From assembly GCA_947258875.1 (NCBI GenBank), contig CAMYKB010000037.1:1-50561 (forward strand): a DNA stretch of 50,561 bases, written 5' to 3'. Positions 9,338-19,199 of the stretch are shown piece by piece. Position 1 is the first letter of the stretch. Every line of letters begins with the position of its first letter. The position numbers were made by a program, and so were the translations under genes. The notes below the pieces were generated by a model. The model was not told the origin of the DNA, searched no databases, and saw only the letters and a program-made list of their open reading frames with translations. This stretch comes from an uncultured Gammaproteobacteria bacterium. GTDB taxonomy: Bacteria; Pseudomonadota; Gammaproteobacteria; CAMYKB01.

Positions 9338-10195
9338 TTATTTAGTCAATGCCTGGCGCCCGGTCCAGTCGCGCGCAAATTGATGTGCGACACGCCCACT
9401 GCGTGAACCGCGCTGCAGGGCGTAGCGTAGGGCGTGTTCTCGTATTGACTCCTGATCAGTGATATTGGCGCCCAGCTGTGCCAGCCAGTGAAATACGGTT
9501 GCAAGGTATTCGTCCTGATTGAACGGGTGGAATGAAAGCCACAATCCGAAGCGTTCCGATAGCGAGATTTTTTCTTCTACGGCCTCGCTGTAATGAATTT
9601 CACCGTTAATATGGCGAGTATCGAGATTATCGCGCATTTGTTCGGGCATTAAATGACGGCGATTGGAGGTAGCATAAACGAGCACGTTATCCGGTGTGGC
9701 CGCGATGGAACCATCGAGTATCGCCTTGAGTGCCTTGTAGCTGGGGTCATCGGCTTCAAAGGATAAATCATCGGTGTAAATCACAAACCGTTCTTCACGG
9801 GTATAGAGAGGTTCAACGATGTACGGTAGGTCATTCAGGTCCTGTCGCTCGACCTCGATGACGCGTAGTCCCTTATTTGCATGCTCTGTCAATAATGCCT
9901 TGATCAATGACGACTTGCCTGTGCCGCGTGAACCCCATAGTAGAGCGTTATTGGCGGGCAGCCCGGCGATGAACTGACGCGTATTCTGCACCAACGCAGT
10001 CTTTTGTTTTTCTATGTTCAGCAGATCATCCAGCTTGATCTGGTGCGGATGGTGGATCGCTTCGAGCTGCCCCGGCTTGCGCCAGCGAAAGGCATGCGCA
10101 CTCCAGTCGATATCGTCCCGATTGAACGGCAGTAACGGTTCCAATCTGTCGACCAGAGCATCGAGCCGGTTGATGAAGTGCGTTATGTCATCCAT
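9338..10195 (-). CDS. AAA-type ATP-binding protein of the DUF815 family
   Basis: This 285-aa protein starts at the ATG at 10195; the open frame extends upstream through the ettA gene, but family similarity begins at MDDITHFINRLDAL. It has a Walker A GSRGTGKSS, a Walker B-like segment VIYTDDLSFE, and a sensor-like VYATSNRRHLMPE followed by arginine-rich SRSGRVAHQFARDW near the C-terminus. DUF815 proteins are widespread bacterial AAA ATPases without an assigned function. It lies 13 bp after ettA, so it is probably co-transcribed with that translation factor. The domain call is strong; the biological role is unknown. Confidence 0.85.
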   Translation of the reverse strand: MDDITHFINRLDALVDRLEPLLPFNRDDIDWSAHAFRWRKPGQLEAIHHPHQIKLDDLLNIEKQKTALVQNTRQFIAGLPANNALLWGSRGTGKSSLIKALLTEHANKGLRVIEVERQDLNDLPYIVEPLYTREERFVIYTDDLSFEADDPSYKALKAILDGSIAATPDNVLVYATSNRRHLMPEQMRDNLDTRHINGEIHYSEAVEEKISLSERFGLWLSFHPFNQDEYLATVFHWLAQLGANITDQESIREHALRYALQRGSRSGRVAHQFARDWTGRQALTK

Positions 10196-10208
10196 AGATA
10201 AACATGCC

Positions 10209-11873
10209 TTAGGCAAGCCGCTTGTACTTGATACGGTGCGGTTGGTTGGCCTCTTCGCCAGTGCGGCGTTGATAGTCCGCTTCGTAATCACTGTAATTGC
10301 CTTCAAACCAGACCACTTCGCTGTCGCCTTCAAACGCGAGGATATGAGTGGCGATACGATCCAGGAACCAACGGTCATGCGAGATCACTACCGCGCTGCC
10401 TGGGAAGTTCAGCAACGCTTCTTCGAGTGCGCGTAGGGTTTCCACATCAAGATCATTTGTGGGTTCATCAAGTAACAGTAAATTGCCGCCTTTCTTAAGT
10501 AAATTGGCGAGGTGCAGGCGGTTACGCTCACCACCGGATAAATCGCCAACACGTTTCTGCTGATCAGAACCCTTGAAATTGAATCGCCCGGCATAGGCAC
10601 GGGAAGGCATTTCGTAGCGGCCTACAGTGATCATGTCGAGGCCGTCCGACAGTTCTTCCCATACTGTTTTGCTGCTATCGAGTGCCTCGCGTGATTGGTC
10701 TACGTAGGCGATCTCGACACTCTCTCCAATCTTGATCTCGCCGGCATCGGGTGTTTCCTGTCCTATCAACATACGAAACAGGGTGGTCTTACCGGCGCCG
10801 TTGGGTCCGATGATGCCGACGATACCGCCACGCGGTAGATTGAAACTCAGGTTTTCATATAACAATCGGTCACCAAAGGCTTTGCTGATACCGTTGGCTT
10901 CGATTACGAGGTCACCGAGACGTGGTCCGGGCGGGATGTAGATCTCATTGGTCTCGGAGCGTTTTTGATAGTCTGAGGATGCAAGTTCTTCAAAGCGTTG
11001 CATGCGCGCCTTACTCTTGGCTTGACGGCCCTTGGGATTGCTGCGCACCCATTCCAACTCAGCGTGCATGGCCTTGCGGCGCGCACCTTCCTGTTTCTCT
11101 TCAAGCTCTAGACGTGTTTCTTTCTGTTCCAGCCAGGAAGAGTAATTACCTTGCCAGGGGATGCCGTGGCCGCGGTCCAGTTCGAGTATCCAGCCTGCGA
11201 CATTATCGAGGAAATAACGGTCATGGGTGACGGCGATAACGGTGCCACTGAATTCCTTGAGATAGCGTTCCAGCCAGGCCACCGATTCAGCGTCCAGGTG
11301 GTTGGTGGGCTCATCGAGGATCAGCATATCGGGACTGGATAACAGCAGGCGGCACAGAGCCACGCGGCGGCGTTCGCCCCCGGAGAGTGTGCTGACATCG
11401 GCATCCCAGGGCGGCAAACGCAAGGCATCGGCGGCGATATCCAACTTGTGCTCGAGATTATGCGCATCTGCTGCCTGGATAATGTTCTCCAAGCGCGCTT
11501 GTTCGGTGGCCAAGGCGTCGAAATCGGCATCCGCTTCAGCATAGGCAGCATAGACTTCTTCTAGTTTTTGCTGCGCCTGTTTTATTTCACCCAGGCCTTC
11601 TTCGACGTTGCCGCGCACATCCTTGTTATTATCGAGTTGCGGTTCCTGGGACAGGAAGCCGATGTTGATGCCCGGTTGTGGTCGCGCCTCACCGTGGAAG
11701 TCCTTGTCTACTCCCGCCATGATGCGCAGCAGGGTAGACTTGCCGGCGCCGTTGTAGCCGAGGACGCCAATCTTGGCGCCCGGGAAAAAATTCAGGGAAA
11801 TATCCCGCAGTATTTCTTTCTTGGGTGGCACGGTCTTGCCGACCGCATTCATGGTGTAAACGTATTGGGCCAT
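10209..11873 (-). CDS. ettA: Energy-dependent translational throttle protein EttA (ABC-F ATPase)
   Basis: This 554-aa cytosolic ABC-F protein binds the ribosomal E site and gates entry into elongation according to ATP/ADP ratio. I chose the ATG at 11873 because [19 protein letters not shown] aligns with the E. coli start; a GTG three codons upstream is less likely. Two ABC cassettes are visible: Walker [13 protein letters not shown] and [12 protein letters not shown], signatures [16 protein letters not shown] and [11 protein letters not shown], and Walker B motifs [15 protein letters not shown] and [15 protein letters not shown]. The charged inter-domain (PtIM) arm lies between them. No transmembrane segments. 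Length and motifs match the 555-aa E. coli protein. Confidence 0.97.
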   Translation of the reverse strand: MAQYVYTMNAVGKTVPPKKEILRDISLNFFPGAKIGVLGYNGAGKSTLLRIMAGVDKDFHGEARPQPGINIGFLSQEPQLDNNKDVRGNVEEGLGEIKQAQQKLEEVYAAYAEADADFDALATEQARLENIIQAADAHNLEHKLDIAADALRLPPWDADVSTLSGGERRRVALCRLLLSSPDMLILDEPTNHLDAESVAWLERYLKEFSGTVIAVTHDRYFLDNVAGWILELDRGHGIPWQGNYSSWLEQKETRLELEEKQEGARRKAMHAELEWVRSNPKGRQAKSKARMQRFEELASSDYQKRSETNEIYIPPGPRLGDLVIEANGISKAFGDRLLYENLSFNLPRGGIVGIIGPNGAGKTTLFRMLIGQETPDAGEIKIGESVEIAYVDQSREALDSSKTVWEELSDGLDMITVGRYEMPSRAYAGRFNFKGSDQQKRVGDLSGGERNRLHLANLLKKGGNLLLLDEPTNDLDVETLRALEEALLNFPGSAVVISHDRWFLDRIATHILAFEGDSEVVWFEGNYSDYEADYQRRTGEEANQPHRIKYKRLA

Positions 11874-11958
11874 CAGAAACACTTTATGTCGGTGTACGAA
11901 GCGGCTTATTATCCAGTATTCGCTTTTGGCTGACCAGCCCGCAACCAGACGTGGTGAT

Positions 11959-12942
11959 ATGGCGTCAAATCAGCAATCAGAATTTTGTATCTATCTTGGG
12001 GAGGCGCTTGCAGCCTATGGCTTTGGCGATGGGCACCCATTCAGTCGCCAGCGACATGATGTGTTCAAGGCAGCGTTGGAGCATAACGGCCTGTTGCAGC
12101 GTTGTGACATCGTTCCCCCCGTTATGGCCAGCGTTGACGTGATCAGCCGATTTCATACCAAGGACTATATCGCACGCGTACAGATGCAATCCAAACAAGG
12201 TATCGGCTTTTTGGATTACGGCGATACGCCTGCATTCAAAGGTGCGTTCGAAGCTGCAGCCAATGTGGTCGGCAGTGTGGTGGATGGCGTCAACCGTATC
12301 ATGCAAGGTGAATACCGGCGCGTATTTGTCCCGATAGCCGGATTACATCATGCAAGACGCGATTCCGCCGCGGGGTTTTGTGTGTTCAACGATTGCGGGG
12401 TGGCGATCGAGACATTGTTAGGCGAACATGCATTACAGTCTGTGGCCTATATTGACATCGATGCGCACCACGGTGATGGTGTGTTTTATGCTTTTGAAGA
12501 TAACCCCGCGCTAATTTTTGCAGACACACATCAATATGGTAATGGTTTTTATCCAGGCACGGGGCAAGCCACAGAGAGTGGGATGGGTAAAGCTGCCGGC
12601 AGCAAACTCAATATCCCGTTGCCCAGTGGTGCGGGTGACGAGCAGTTCATGCACGTCTGGCCGCAAGTTGAGGCCTTGTTGGCGGAACATCAGCCCGAAT
12701 TCATTTTATTGCAATGTGGCGCAGACAGTATCGCAGGTGATCCGATTACCGGTTTAGCTTTTTCTGCCAAGGCCCATACCTTTGCCACAGGCCGTCTGCG
12801 TGAGCTGGCGGAGCAGTATTGTGAAGGCCGCATACTGGCAATGGGGGGTGGGGGGTATAACCTGGAGAATATTGCCACGGCCTGGACGGCTGTGGCGGAT
12901 GTGCTGTCTGACGATTCCGCTAAAAACTCTGCTGAAAACTGA
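11959..12942 (+). CDS. Histone-deacetylase-family amidohydrolase (acetylpolyamine/AcuC-like)
   Basis: This 327-aa protein starts at the ATG at 11959 (an in-frame TTG at 11926 is possible). It is a zinc-dependent deacetylase of the arginase/deacetylase fold. Visible elements are the paired histidines GLHHARRD, the zinc-binding Asp/His in [28 protein letters not shown], a further metal-site Asp in [11 protein letters not shown], and the catalytic Tyr region GGGGYN. Bacterial members act on acetylpolyamines, acetylated proteins or other N-acyl amines; the substrate cannot be told here. It is divergent from ettA across only 85 bp, and its last 23 bp overlap the converging barrel gene. Confidence 0.9.
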   Translation: MASNQQSEFCIYLGEALAAYGFGDGHPFSRQRHDVFKAALEHNGLLQRCDIVPPVMASVDVISRFHTKDYIARVQMQSKQGIGFLDYGDTPAFKGAFEAAANVVGSVVDGVNRIMQGEYRRVFVPIAGLHHARRDSAAGFCVFNDCGVAIETLLGEHALQSVAYIDIDAHHGDGVFYAFEDNPALIFADTHQYGNGFYPGTGQATESGMGKAAGSKLNIPLPSGAGDEQFMHVWPQVEALLAEHQPEFILLQCGADSIAGDPITGLAFSAKAHTFATGRLRELAEQYCEGRILAMGGGGYNLENIATAWTAVADVLSDDSAKNSAEN

Positions 12943-13636
12943 TGCGTACATTATCGCGTGCACCGCTATCAACGCGGATCACAATGCGCCCGCCACTCGG
13001 TACTAACAAATCTATTCCTGCATAGGCGCCGACACTATCGTCATGTCCGAAGTTTCGGGTACTGGTTAACACGCCATTTGCCGTTTCATCGCCGTCGATA
13101 GTCTGTACAAAACCACCTGCAACAAGATGCAGCGCATCGAGTTTGTAACGCGTACCGATGGAGGTGACGACTTCATGCCATTGGAGTTTGCTTGATTGGC
13201 TGCTGAGATTGTCTTCGGCCTGGTTGTAGGTGTAACTAACGCCCAGATTAAGATCGAACGACTCGCTTTGTAGTGCATCGGCATTCAAGCTAATGCCGAC
13301 GAACTCGCCGCTGAGGTCCATGCCGTTGGTCACGGGGTTATTATTCTGGCTGACATCGAGGTAGCCGATAGTCAGTCCGGGTTGCAGCCAGGGAGAGTAG
13401 TATTCCTGAACGCTCAGGCCAATGCGGTTGCTGCGGGTTTCCACCGGAACGCCATTGTAATCGAAGGTAGTTTCGGAATGTTCGCCGTAGGCGTCGACAC
13501 CCAGACCGGCGGAAGATAGATACACAGAGCCATCGGCATGCACCATCGGGGCTGCCATCAGCATAAATACCAGGATAGGTGACAGGTATTTCACTATCAG
13601 GCTTGTGGAAATGGATGAATCGGGTAATCGGGCCAC
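12920..13636 (-). CDS. Predicted outer-membrane beta-barrel protein of unknown function
   Basis: This 238-aa protein has a signal peptide (basic-poor n-region, hydrophobic YLSPILVFMLMAAPM, cleavage after VHA, about residue 34). The mature chain shows regularly spaced amphipathic strands (IGLSVQEYYSPWLQPGLTIGYLDV, GEFVGISLNADAL, FDLNLGVSYTYNQ, GTRYKLDALHLVAGGFVQTI, SVGAYAGIDLLV, GRIVIRVDSGA) and ends VRISFQQSF with a terminal Phe. It looks like a small 8- to 12-strand barrel, but I do not recognise a named family. Its 3' end overlaps the histone-deacetylase-family gene by 23 bp, tail to tail. It is divergent from glyA. Confidence 0.7.
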   Translation of the reverse strand: MARLPDSSISTSLIVKYLSPILVFMLMAAPMVHADGSVYLSSAGLGVDAYGEHSETTFDYNGVPVETRSNRIGLSVQEYYSPWLQPGLTIGYLDVSQNNNPVTNGMDLSGEFVGISLNADALQSESFDLNLGVSYTYNQAEDNLSSQSSKLQWHEVVTSIGTRYKLDALHLVAGGFVQTIDGDETANGVLTSTRNFGHDDSVGAYAGIDLLVPSGGRIVIRVDSGARDNVRISFQQSF

Positions 13637-13767
13637 GCGCGTCTCCTGTGTGTTTTCTCTGTGTCTTTAGGGGAAGTCCCGGTTGCTGGATTCTACGATA
13701 TCCTGTGATATAGGGTATACTTTCACGCAATATCTGCTACTTCCACCTAAGTTTTACGGAGCCACAC

Positions 13768-15054
13768 ATGTTTTCCACTGATATGACCATTGCAGGCTTT
13801 GACGATGAACTGGCGCAGGCCATAGCCGCCGAGCAACGTCGCCAGGAAGAGCATATTGAGCTGATTGCTTCTGAGAATTATGCCAGCCCCAGAGTGATGC
13901 AGGCACAAGGTTCTGTGCTGACCAATAAGTATGCCGAGGGCTATCCCGGTAAACGCTACTATGGTGGTTGTGAATATGTGGATGTGGCCGAGCAGCTGGC
14001 GATTGACAGGGTCAAGGAATTGTTCGGCGCCGATTACGCAAACGTGCAACCGCATTCCGGTTCGCAGGCCAATGCAGCGGTTTATCTGGCCCTGCTGCAG
14101 GCGGGCGATACCATTCTGGGCATGAGCCTGGCCGATGGCGGACATCTGACCCACGGTTCCAAGGTGAATTTCTCGGGCAAGCTGTTCACGGCCTATCAAT
14201 ACGGCTTGAGTAGCAAAACCAATGAGATTGACTACCAACAGGTCGAGCAGCTGGCGCGTGAGCATAAACCCAAAATGATCATTGCCGGATTTTCTGCTTA
14301 CTCACGCGTCGTTGACTGGCAGCGTTTCCGAGATATTGCCGATGAGGTGGGCGCCTATCTGGTAGTCGATATGGCGCATATTGCAGGCTTGGTGGCTGCC
14401 GGACTGTATCCTAGCCCGGTGCAGATCGCCGATGTTACGACCTCAACTACACACAAAACGCTGCGTGGCCCACGTGGTGGAATTATCCTTGCCAGATCCA
14501 ACCCCGAGCTTGAAAAGAAGCTTAATTCGCTGGTCTTTCCCGGTACTCAGGGTGGACCCCTGATGCACGTCATCGCGGCCAAGGCCGTTGCTTTTAAGGA
14601 AGCCCTGCAGCCTGAGTTTAAACTTTATCAGCAGCAAGTGTTGGACAATGCGCGGGCCATGGCGGAGGTCTTTATCGCACGTGGATACAAGATAGTATCC
14701 GGTGGCACCGATGATCATTTGTTCCTGGTCGACCTTATAGATAAGGGTATTACTGGTAAAGATGCCGATGCCGCATTGGGTCGTGCCAACATTACTGTGA
14801 ATAAAAACAGTGTGCCTAACGACCCCCAGTCACCGTTTGTGACCAGTGGCCTGCGCATTGGCTCACCTGCAATGACGACGCGTGGTTTCAAAGTGACAGA
14901 GGCGCGTGAACTAACCGGCTGGATTTGTGACATCCTGGATGACATTGCCAATGAGACCACGATCGGGCGCGTGAAAGATCAGGTGATCAAGCTATGCGCG
15001 CGTTTCCCGGTGTATGCCTCAGCGGTTGATCAGAATACTCAGAACGTTGCCTGA
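13768..15054 (+). CDS. glyA: Serine hydroxymethyltransferase
   Basis: This 428-aa PLP enzyme interconverts serine + tetrahydrofolate and glycine + 5,10-methylene-THF, supplying C1 units in the cytosol. Conserved features are [11 protein letters not shown] near the N-terminus, [37 protein letters not shown], and the PLP-lysine segment [15 protein letters not shown] (Lys in THKT). The C-terminal [20 protein letters not shown] is also present. A ribosome site (ACGGAG) precedes the ATG. A -10-like TATACT sits at 13716-13721 without a clear -35. Linkage to nrdR and the riboflavin operon downstream is frequent in gammaproteobacteria. Confidence 0.98.
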   Translation: MFSTDMTIAGFDDELAQAIAAEQRRQEEHIELIASENYASPRVMQAQGSVLTNKYAEGYPGKRYYGGCEYVDVAEQLAIDRVKELFGADYANVQPHSGSQANAAVYLALLQAGDTILGMSLADGGHLTHGSKVNFSGKLFTAYQYGLSSKTNEIDYQQVEQLAREHKPKMIIAGFSAYSRVVDWQRFRDIADEVGAYLVVDMAHIAGLVAAGLYPSPVQIADVTTSTTHKTLRGPRGGIILARSNPELEKKLNSLVFPGTQGGPLMHVIAAKAVAFKEALQPEFKLYQQQVLDNARAMAEVFIARGYKIVSGGTDDHLFLVDLIDKGITGKDADAALGRANITVNKNSVPNDPQSPFVTSGLRIGSPAMTTRGFKVTEARELTGWICDILDDIANETTIGRVKDQVIKLCARFPVYASAVDQNTQNVA

Positions 15055-15089
15055 ATATTTACGGCAAACTTCTTAGCTGAGACAGGATT

Positions 15090-15602
15090 ATGCGCTGTCC
15101 TTTTTGTAATGCTCAGGATACAAAAGTCATTGATTCGCGCCTCGCCAGCGAAGGTGACCAGGTGCGTAGGCGGCGCGAATGCTTGTCTTGTACTGAACGC
15201 TTCACAACCTATGAGACGGCTGAATTAAACCTGCCCAAGATTGCCAAGCAGGATGGGCGCCGTGAAGCATTCTCGGAAGAAAAATTGCGTGCTGGAATCG
15301 AGTTGGCCTGCGAAAAACGCCCGGTCGAATCGGAACAGATTGAAGAAGCAATCAATCATGTTAAACACAAACTGCTGGCTGCCGGCGAGCGTGACGTCGA
15401 TTCAAGACGTCTCGGCGAATGGGTTATGGGGGAGTTGCGAAATCTTGATCAGGTGGCATATGTGCGTTTTGCTTCAGTATACCGCAGCTTTCAGGATGTG
15501 CATGCCTTCCGTGAAGTGATTGAACGCCTGGAGCAAGACCTCACACCTGAAATGCTCAAGAGCCAGATGCCGCTTATCAGTGATGATGAACCCACGCGCT
15601 AG
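15090..15602 (+). CDS. nrdR: Transcriptional repressor NrdR
   Basis: This 170-aa nucleotide-sensing repressor of ribonucleotide reductase genes has an N-terminal zinc ribbon with C3, C6, C31 and C34 (RCPFCNAQ ... RRRRECLSC), followed by the basic turn RFTTYE. An ATP-cone domain spans about residues 49-139 ([29 protein letters not shown]...). The conserved tail [13 protein letters not shown] is present. No NrdR boxes are visible here, which is expected since its targets are nrd operons elsewhere. It lies 35 bp after glyA and 22 bp before ribD. Confidence 0.97.
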   Translation: MRCPFCNAQDTKVIDSRLASEGDQVRRRRECLSCTERFTTYETAELNLPKIAKQDGRREAFSEEKLRAGIELACEKRPVESEQIEEAINHVKHKLLAAGERDVDSRRLGEWVMGELRNLDQVAYVRFASVYRSFQDVHAFREVIERLEQDLTPEMLKSQMPLISDDEPTR

Positions 15603-15624
15603 CGTAACAGCTGTCTCCTGACGC

Positions 15625-16749
15625 ATGTCAGCAGAGGAAGATTATCAGCATATGGCGCGTGCGCTGCGATTGGCGCAGCGCGGCCTGTATACTGCGGACC
15701 CTAATCCTCGAGTGGGTTGCGTGCTGGTCAATCGCGGTGCGGTTGTCGGTGAGGGTTTTCATGCACGTACAGGTGAGGGTCACGCAGAAGTCATCGCTCT
15801 TCAGGCCGCTGCTGCGCAGGCTAAAGGTGCAACAGCTTACATAACACTGGAGCCTTGTTGTCATCACGGGCATACACCTCCCTGTACAGAGGCGTTGATT
15901 GCTGCCGGTATCGTGCGTGCAGTTATCGCCATGCGTGATCCAAATCCACAGGTCAGCGGCCAGGGCGTGGCAGTACTACAGACTCACGGTATTGATGTTG
16001 TCGAAGGCGTGATGGCGGAGCAGGCGGCCGCTTTGAATCCAGGTTTCATCTCGCGCATGCAACACAATCGTCCCTGGGTGCGTATCAAGTCGGCAATCAG
16101 CCTGGATGGTCGCACTGCCATGGCCAGTGGAGAAAGCCAGTGGATTAGTGGTGAGACTGCGCGGCATGATGTGCAGTTGTTGCGCGCTCGCAGTGGTGCA
16201 GTGTTTACGGGTATTGGAACTGCATTGGCAGACGATCCCGGCCTTAATGTGCGTTTGTCGGCAGAACAACTGGGTATCGAAGGTGAGGTGCGGCAACCGC
16301 TGCGCGTTGTGATTGATGCCGATCTTAAGTTAAGTCCTGAGGCAAAATTATTACAGCTACCCGGTGAGAGTATTATATTTACTGTCGCGCATGATGATGC
16401 ACAACATACTGATAAAATGGAATCGCTGCAGCAGGCAGGCGCCGCAGTGATTACTGCCGGGGATGAGCAAGCCTGTATCGATTTGCCGCTGGCATTAAGG
16501 CTGCTGGCAGAGCGTGGTGTTAATGAACTGCAGGTCGAGGCCGGTTCACGGCTCGTGGGCTCATTGTTCAGCGCAGGGTTGGTTGATGAATTGGTCATTT
16601 ATCTTGCGCCCCATCTGATGGGTGATGCTGCGCAAGGATTGGTTCATATTCCCGCTATCGACAGTATGTCAAAGCGCGTGCCTTTGCGGTGGAGAGATGT
16701 ACGGAAAATTGGTGACGATCTGAAGATTGTTGCCATCCCGGAACAATAG
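15625..16749 (+). CDS. ribD: Bifunctional riboflavin biosynthesis deaminase/reductase RibD
   Basis: This 374-aa cytosolic enzyme carries out the second and third riboflavin steps. The N-terminal deaminase zinc site is H53-A-E55 with C78 and C87 in EPCCHHGHTPPC. The C-terminal reductase (about 145-374) has the RIKSAISLDGRTA opening and GGGx-like nucleotide contacts around ELQVEAGSRLVGSLF. No FMN riboswitch is visible upstream; the gene follows nrdR after 22 bp, so it may depend on upstream transcription. The stop codon is 10 bp before the GTG of the embedded Ntn-hydrolase gene. Confidence 0.96.
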   Translation: MSAEEDYQHMARALRLAQRGLYTADPNPRVGCVLVNRGAVVGEGFHARTGEGHAEVIALQAAAAQAKGATAYITLEPCCHHGHTPPCTEALIAAGIVRAVIAMRDPNPQVSGQGVAVLQTHGIDVVEGVMAEQAAALNPGFISRMQHNRPWVRIKSAISLDGRTAMASGESQWISGETARHDVQLLRARSGAVFTGIGTALADDPGLNVRLSAEQLGIEGEVRQPLRVVIDADLKLSPEAKLLQLPGESIIFTVAHDDAQHTDKMESLQQAGAAVITAGDEQACIDLPLALRLLAERGVNELQVEAGSRLVGSLFSAGLVDELVIYLAPHLMGDAAQGLVHIPAIDSMSKRVPLRWRDVRKIGDDLKIVAIPEQ

Positions 16750-16759
16750 TGAGGTTAGC

Positions 16760-17338
16760 GTGTCCACAATCGTAGCAGTCAGGAAAGGCAGTGTGGCGTG
16801 TATCGCTGGAGATAGTTTGACTACCTTTGAAGATACCCGGCAGTCGAGCCATTACGAGAAATCCTATGACAAGATTCATAGTTTTGCCGACAACCGCCTG
16901 GGTCTTGTGGGTAGCGCGGCGCATCATATTGTGATGCAACATTTGCTGACGGCCGATAACAACGATTACAGTTTCAATAACCGTATGGCTATTTTTGAGT
17001 CATTCCGCAATATACATCCCTTGCTAAAGGATAACTATTTCCTCAATCCCAAGGAACATGAGGATGACCCTTATGAATCCAGCAGGATTGATGCACTGCT
17101 GATCAACCCTCATGGTATTTATGGCGTGTATGCTATGCGCGAGGTGTTTGAGTATTCACGTTTTTGGGCGATTGGCTCCGGTTCTGAATATGCCCTGGGC
17201 GCCATGTTTGCGGTTTATGAGCAACTCGATTCGGCAGAAGATATTGCACGTATTGGGGTTGAAGCGGGAACGGAATTCGATACGTCATCGTCCTTGCCGC
17301 TGACCTCCTATTCGGTCACGCTTAATGAATTATCATAA
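16760..17338 (+). CDS. HslV/proteasome-beta-like Ntn-hydrolase with a serine at the nucleophile position
   Basis: This 192-aa protein starts at GTG 16760, supported by GAGG at 16751-16754. MSTIVAVRKGSVACIAGD aligns directly with HslV MTTIVSVRRNGHVVIAGD. After Met removal the N-terminal residue would be Ser where HslV has catalytic Thr1. Asp17 and Lys33 (mature numbering), which serve proteasome-type catalysis, are in register (AGDSLT; YEKSYDK). AIGSGSEYALGAMFA corresponds to the HslV IGSGGPYAQAAA segment. No HslU lies nearby. It could be a self-compartmentalised protease of the HslV/Anbu/BPH group or a catalytically altered paralogue; BPH-like is my best guess. Position inside the riboflavin operon suggests co-expression, not a proven functional link. 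Confidence 0.75.
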   Translation: MSTIVAVRKGSVACIAGDSLTTFEDTRQSSHYEKSYDKIHSFADNRLGLVGSAAHHIVMQHLLTADNNDYSFNNRMAIFESFRNIHPLLKDNYFLNPKEHEDDPYESSRIDALLINPHGIYGVYAMREVFEYSRFWAIGSGSEYALGAMFAVYEQLDSAEDIARIGVEAGTEFDTSSSLPLTSYSVTLNELS

Positions 17339-17347
17339 CGGGTAATT

Positions 17348-18013
17348 ATGTTTACCGGACTCATAGAAGGACTGGGTAGGCTGGCAGCGATAGAGAACAA
17401 GGGTGGTGATGCGCGCATGCTCATCGATACCGGTAATCTGGATATGGCGGACGGCGACCTGGGCGATAGCATCGCGGTCAATGGCGTGTGCCTGACTGTA
17501 CAAGCCCTGCAGGGAAAGAATTTTTATACGGATGTTTCACATGAGAGCCTGTCACTTACAACCCTAGGAGATCTGCAGGTAGGTGACTTGCTTAACCTGG
17601 AAAAGGCCTTGTTGCCCACGACCCGCCTAGGCGGGCATCTGGTCAGTGGTCATGTTGATGGCGTAGGTGAAGTGCTGGAGCGAACCCAGGAGGCGCGGTC
17701 CTGGCGTTTTAGAGTGCGTGCACCGGATGCCCTGGCCAGATATATTGCCAAAAAAGGCTCAATTTGCATCGACGGCACCAGTCTTACTATCAATCAGGTT
17801 ACAGGGGCCGAGTTTACTGTGAACATTATTCCGCATACCCTTGAACAGACGATTATTCACAGCTATCAACCGGGTCGCCAGGTTAATCTTGAAGTGGACC
17901 TGATTGCCCGTTATCTTGAGCGCCTTTTACTTGGCGACAAGGCGGCCGATGCGGGGTATTCAGGCATTACGTCAGAGTTTCTCGCCCAACAGGGTTATAT
18001 CAATAAAGCATGA
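17348..18013 (+). CDS. ribE: Riboflavin synthase, alpha subunit
   Basis: This 221-aa enzyme dismutates two 6,7-dimethyl-8-ribityllumazine molecules to riboflavin. Two tandem lumazine-binding barrels are visible: [10 protein letters not shown] ... [11 protein letters not shown] in the first and [14 protein letters not shown] ... [12 protein letters not shown] in the second. The C-terminal trimerisation helix includes [16 protein letters not shown]. It begins 9 bp after the Ntn-hydrolase gene and overlaps the next gene by 4 bp (ATGA). The same enzyme is called RibC in E. coli nomenclature. Confidence 0.97.
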   Translation: MFTGLIEGLGRLAAIENKGGDARMLIDTGNLDMADGDLGDSIAVNGVCLTVQALQGKNFYTDVSHESLSLTTLGDLQVGDLLNLEKALLPTTRLGGHLVSGHVDGVGEVLERTQEARSWRFRVRAPDALARYIAKKGSICIDGTSLTINQVTGAEFTVNIIPHTLEQTIIHSYQPGRQVNLEVDLIARYLERLLLGDKAADAGYSGITSEFLAQQGYINKA

Positions 18014-19146
18014 ACGCTCCAGCAAAACAGGGTTCCTCCCCATTTAACAACATAGAGGAAATCATCGACGATATTCGCCAAGGCAAAATGGTGATCATTG
18101 TCGATGATGAGGATCGCGAAAATGAAGGCGATCTGCTGATGGCGGCATCGATGGTGCGGCCTGAAGACATCAATTTCATGGCGCGCTATGGCCGTGGTCT
18201 GATTTGCCTCACGCTGACACGCGAGCGTTGCAAGCAGCTTAATTTGCCATTGATGGTGAGTGATACCGACGATAAGCAGACTACGAATTTTACGGTTTCC
18301 ATCGAGGCGCGTGAAGGTGTTACAACAGGTATCTCGGCCTATGATCGGGCGCTGACGGTGCGCACCGCGGTGGCGCCCAATGCCGCAGCCGATGATATCG
18401 AACAACCTGGGCATATCTTCCCTTTAATGGCGCAACCCGGCGGCGTGCTGACGCGTGCCGGTCACACGGAGGCGGGTTGTGATCTGGCGCGTCTTGCGGA
18501 ACTGGAACCGGCGTCTGTGATTGTCGAAATCCTCAATGAAGATGGCAGTATGGCGCGACGCCCGGATTTGGAGATCTTTGCCAGAGAGCACGATCTCAAG
18601 ATGGGTACCATCGAGGACCTGATTCGATACCGTAATGAAAATGAACATACGGTGAATCGTGTCGCAGAGACGCCATTCCCGACCGAGTACGGGGATTTTC
18701 GCCTTATTGCCTATGAGGATATCTTCGACCATGGTATTCATTTCGCACTCGTCAATGGTGAGGTATCAGCAAGCGAGCCGACCCTGGTACGGGTGCATAT
18801 CGAAAACACCTTATGTGATACCTTATTTTCCAGTAGCAGACATTGTGGCTGGCCATTGCGCGACGCATTGCGCCGTATCGCCGAGCATGACAGCGGTGTG
18901 CTGGTTTTGTTGCGCAAACCACCCACTCACGATGACTTGCTCAAACAGGTGCGTCAGTTTGAGTACCGCTCGAGGGAATATGATGAAACAGCGCATAAAG
19001 CCCCAACAGATCGCCGCACCTACGGCATAGGGGCGCAGATCCTGAAGGACTTATCGGTGCATCAGATGCGTCTACTCAGCGCGCCACAGATACTGCACGG
19101 GCTTGGCGGCTTCGGGCTAGAGGTCGTAGAGTATATTTCACAGTAA
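18010..19146 (+). CDS. ribB: 3,4-dihydroxy-2-butanone-4-phosphate synthase with a degenerate GTP-cyclohydrolase-II-like domain (RibBX type)
   Basis: This is a 378-aa protein. The N-terminal RibB domain (about 1-210) is intact: [27 protein letters not shown] and [15 protein letters not shown], giving DHBP from ribulose-5-phosphate. The C-terminal RibA-like domain has lost its chemistry. Positions equivalent to the three zinc cysteines of E. coli RibA (54/65/67 spacing) are Asn266, Arg277 and Cys279, and the QEGRGIGL-type segment is replaced by [10 protein letters not shown]. This matches the RibBX architecture described in other proteobacteria, in which the C-terminal half is not a cyclohydrolase. 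A separate ribA should then exist elsewhere in the genome. It overlaps ribE by 4 bp. Confidence 0.9.
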   Translation: MNAPAKQGSSPFNNIEEIIDDIRQGKMVIIVDDEDRENEGDLLMAASMVRPEDINFMARYGRGLICLTLTRERCKQLNLPLMVSDTDDKQTTNFTVSIEAREGVTTGISAYDRALTVRTAVAPNAAADDIEQPGHIFPLMAQPGGVLTRAGHTEAGCDLARLAELEPASVIVEILNEDGSMARRPDLEIFAREHDLKMGTIEDLIRYRNENEHTVNRVAETPFPTEYGDFRLIAYEDIFDHGIHFALVNGEVSASEPTLVRVHIENTLCDTLFSSSRHCGWPLRDALRRIAEHDSGVLVLLRKPPTHDDLLKQVRQFEYRSREYDETAHKAPTDRRTYGIGAQILKDLSVHQMRLLSAPQILHGLGGFGLEVVEYISQ

Positions 19147-19199
19147 CAATTCTCGATAACATGCTGTAAACTAATAAAAAACATCTATGAGAAATTTCC

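Noticed and set aside
10196-10378. N-terminal extension of the DUF815 ATPase into the ettA gene
   Set aside because: The extension would overlap the ettA coding region and is low-complexity basic sequence; the ATG at 10195 fits the family.
15603-15624. FMN riboswitch in front of ribD
   Set aside because: Only 22 bp separate nrdR and ribD, and no RFN element core was seen there or before glyA.
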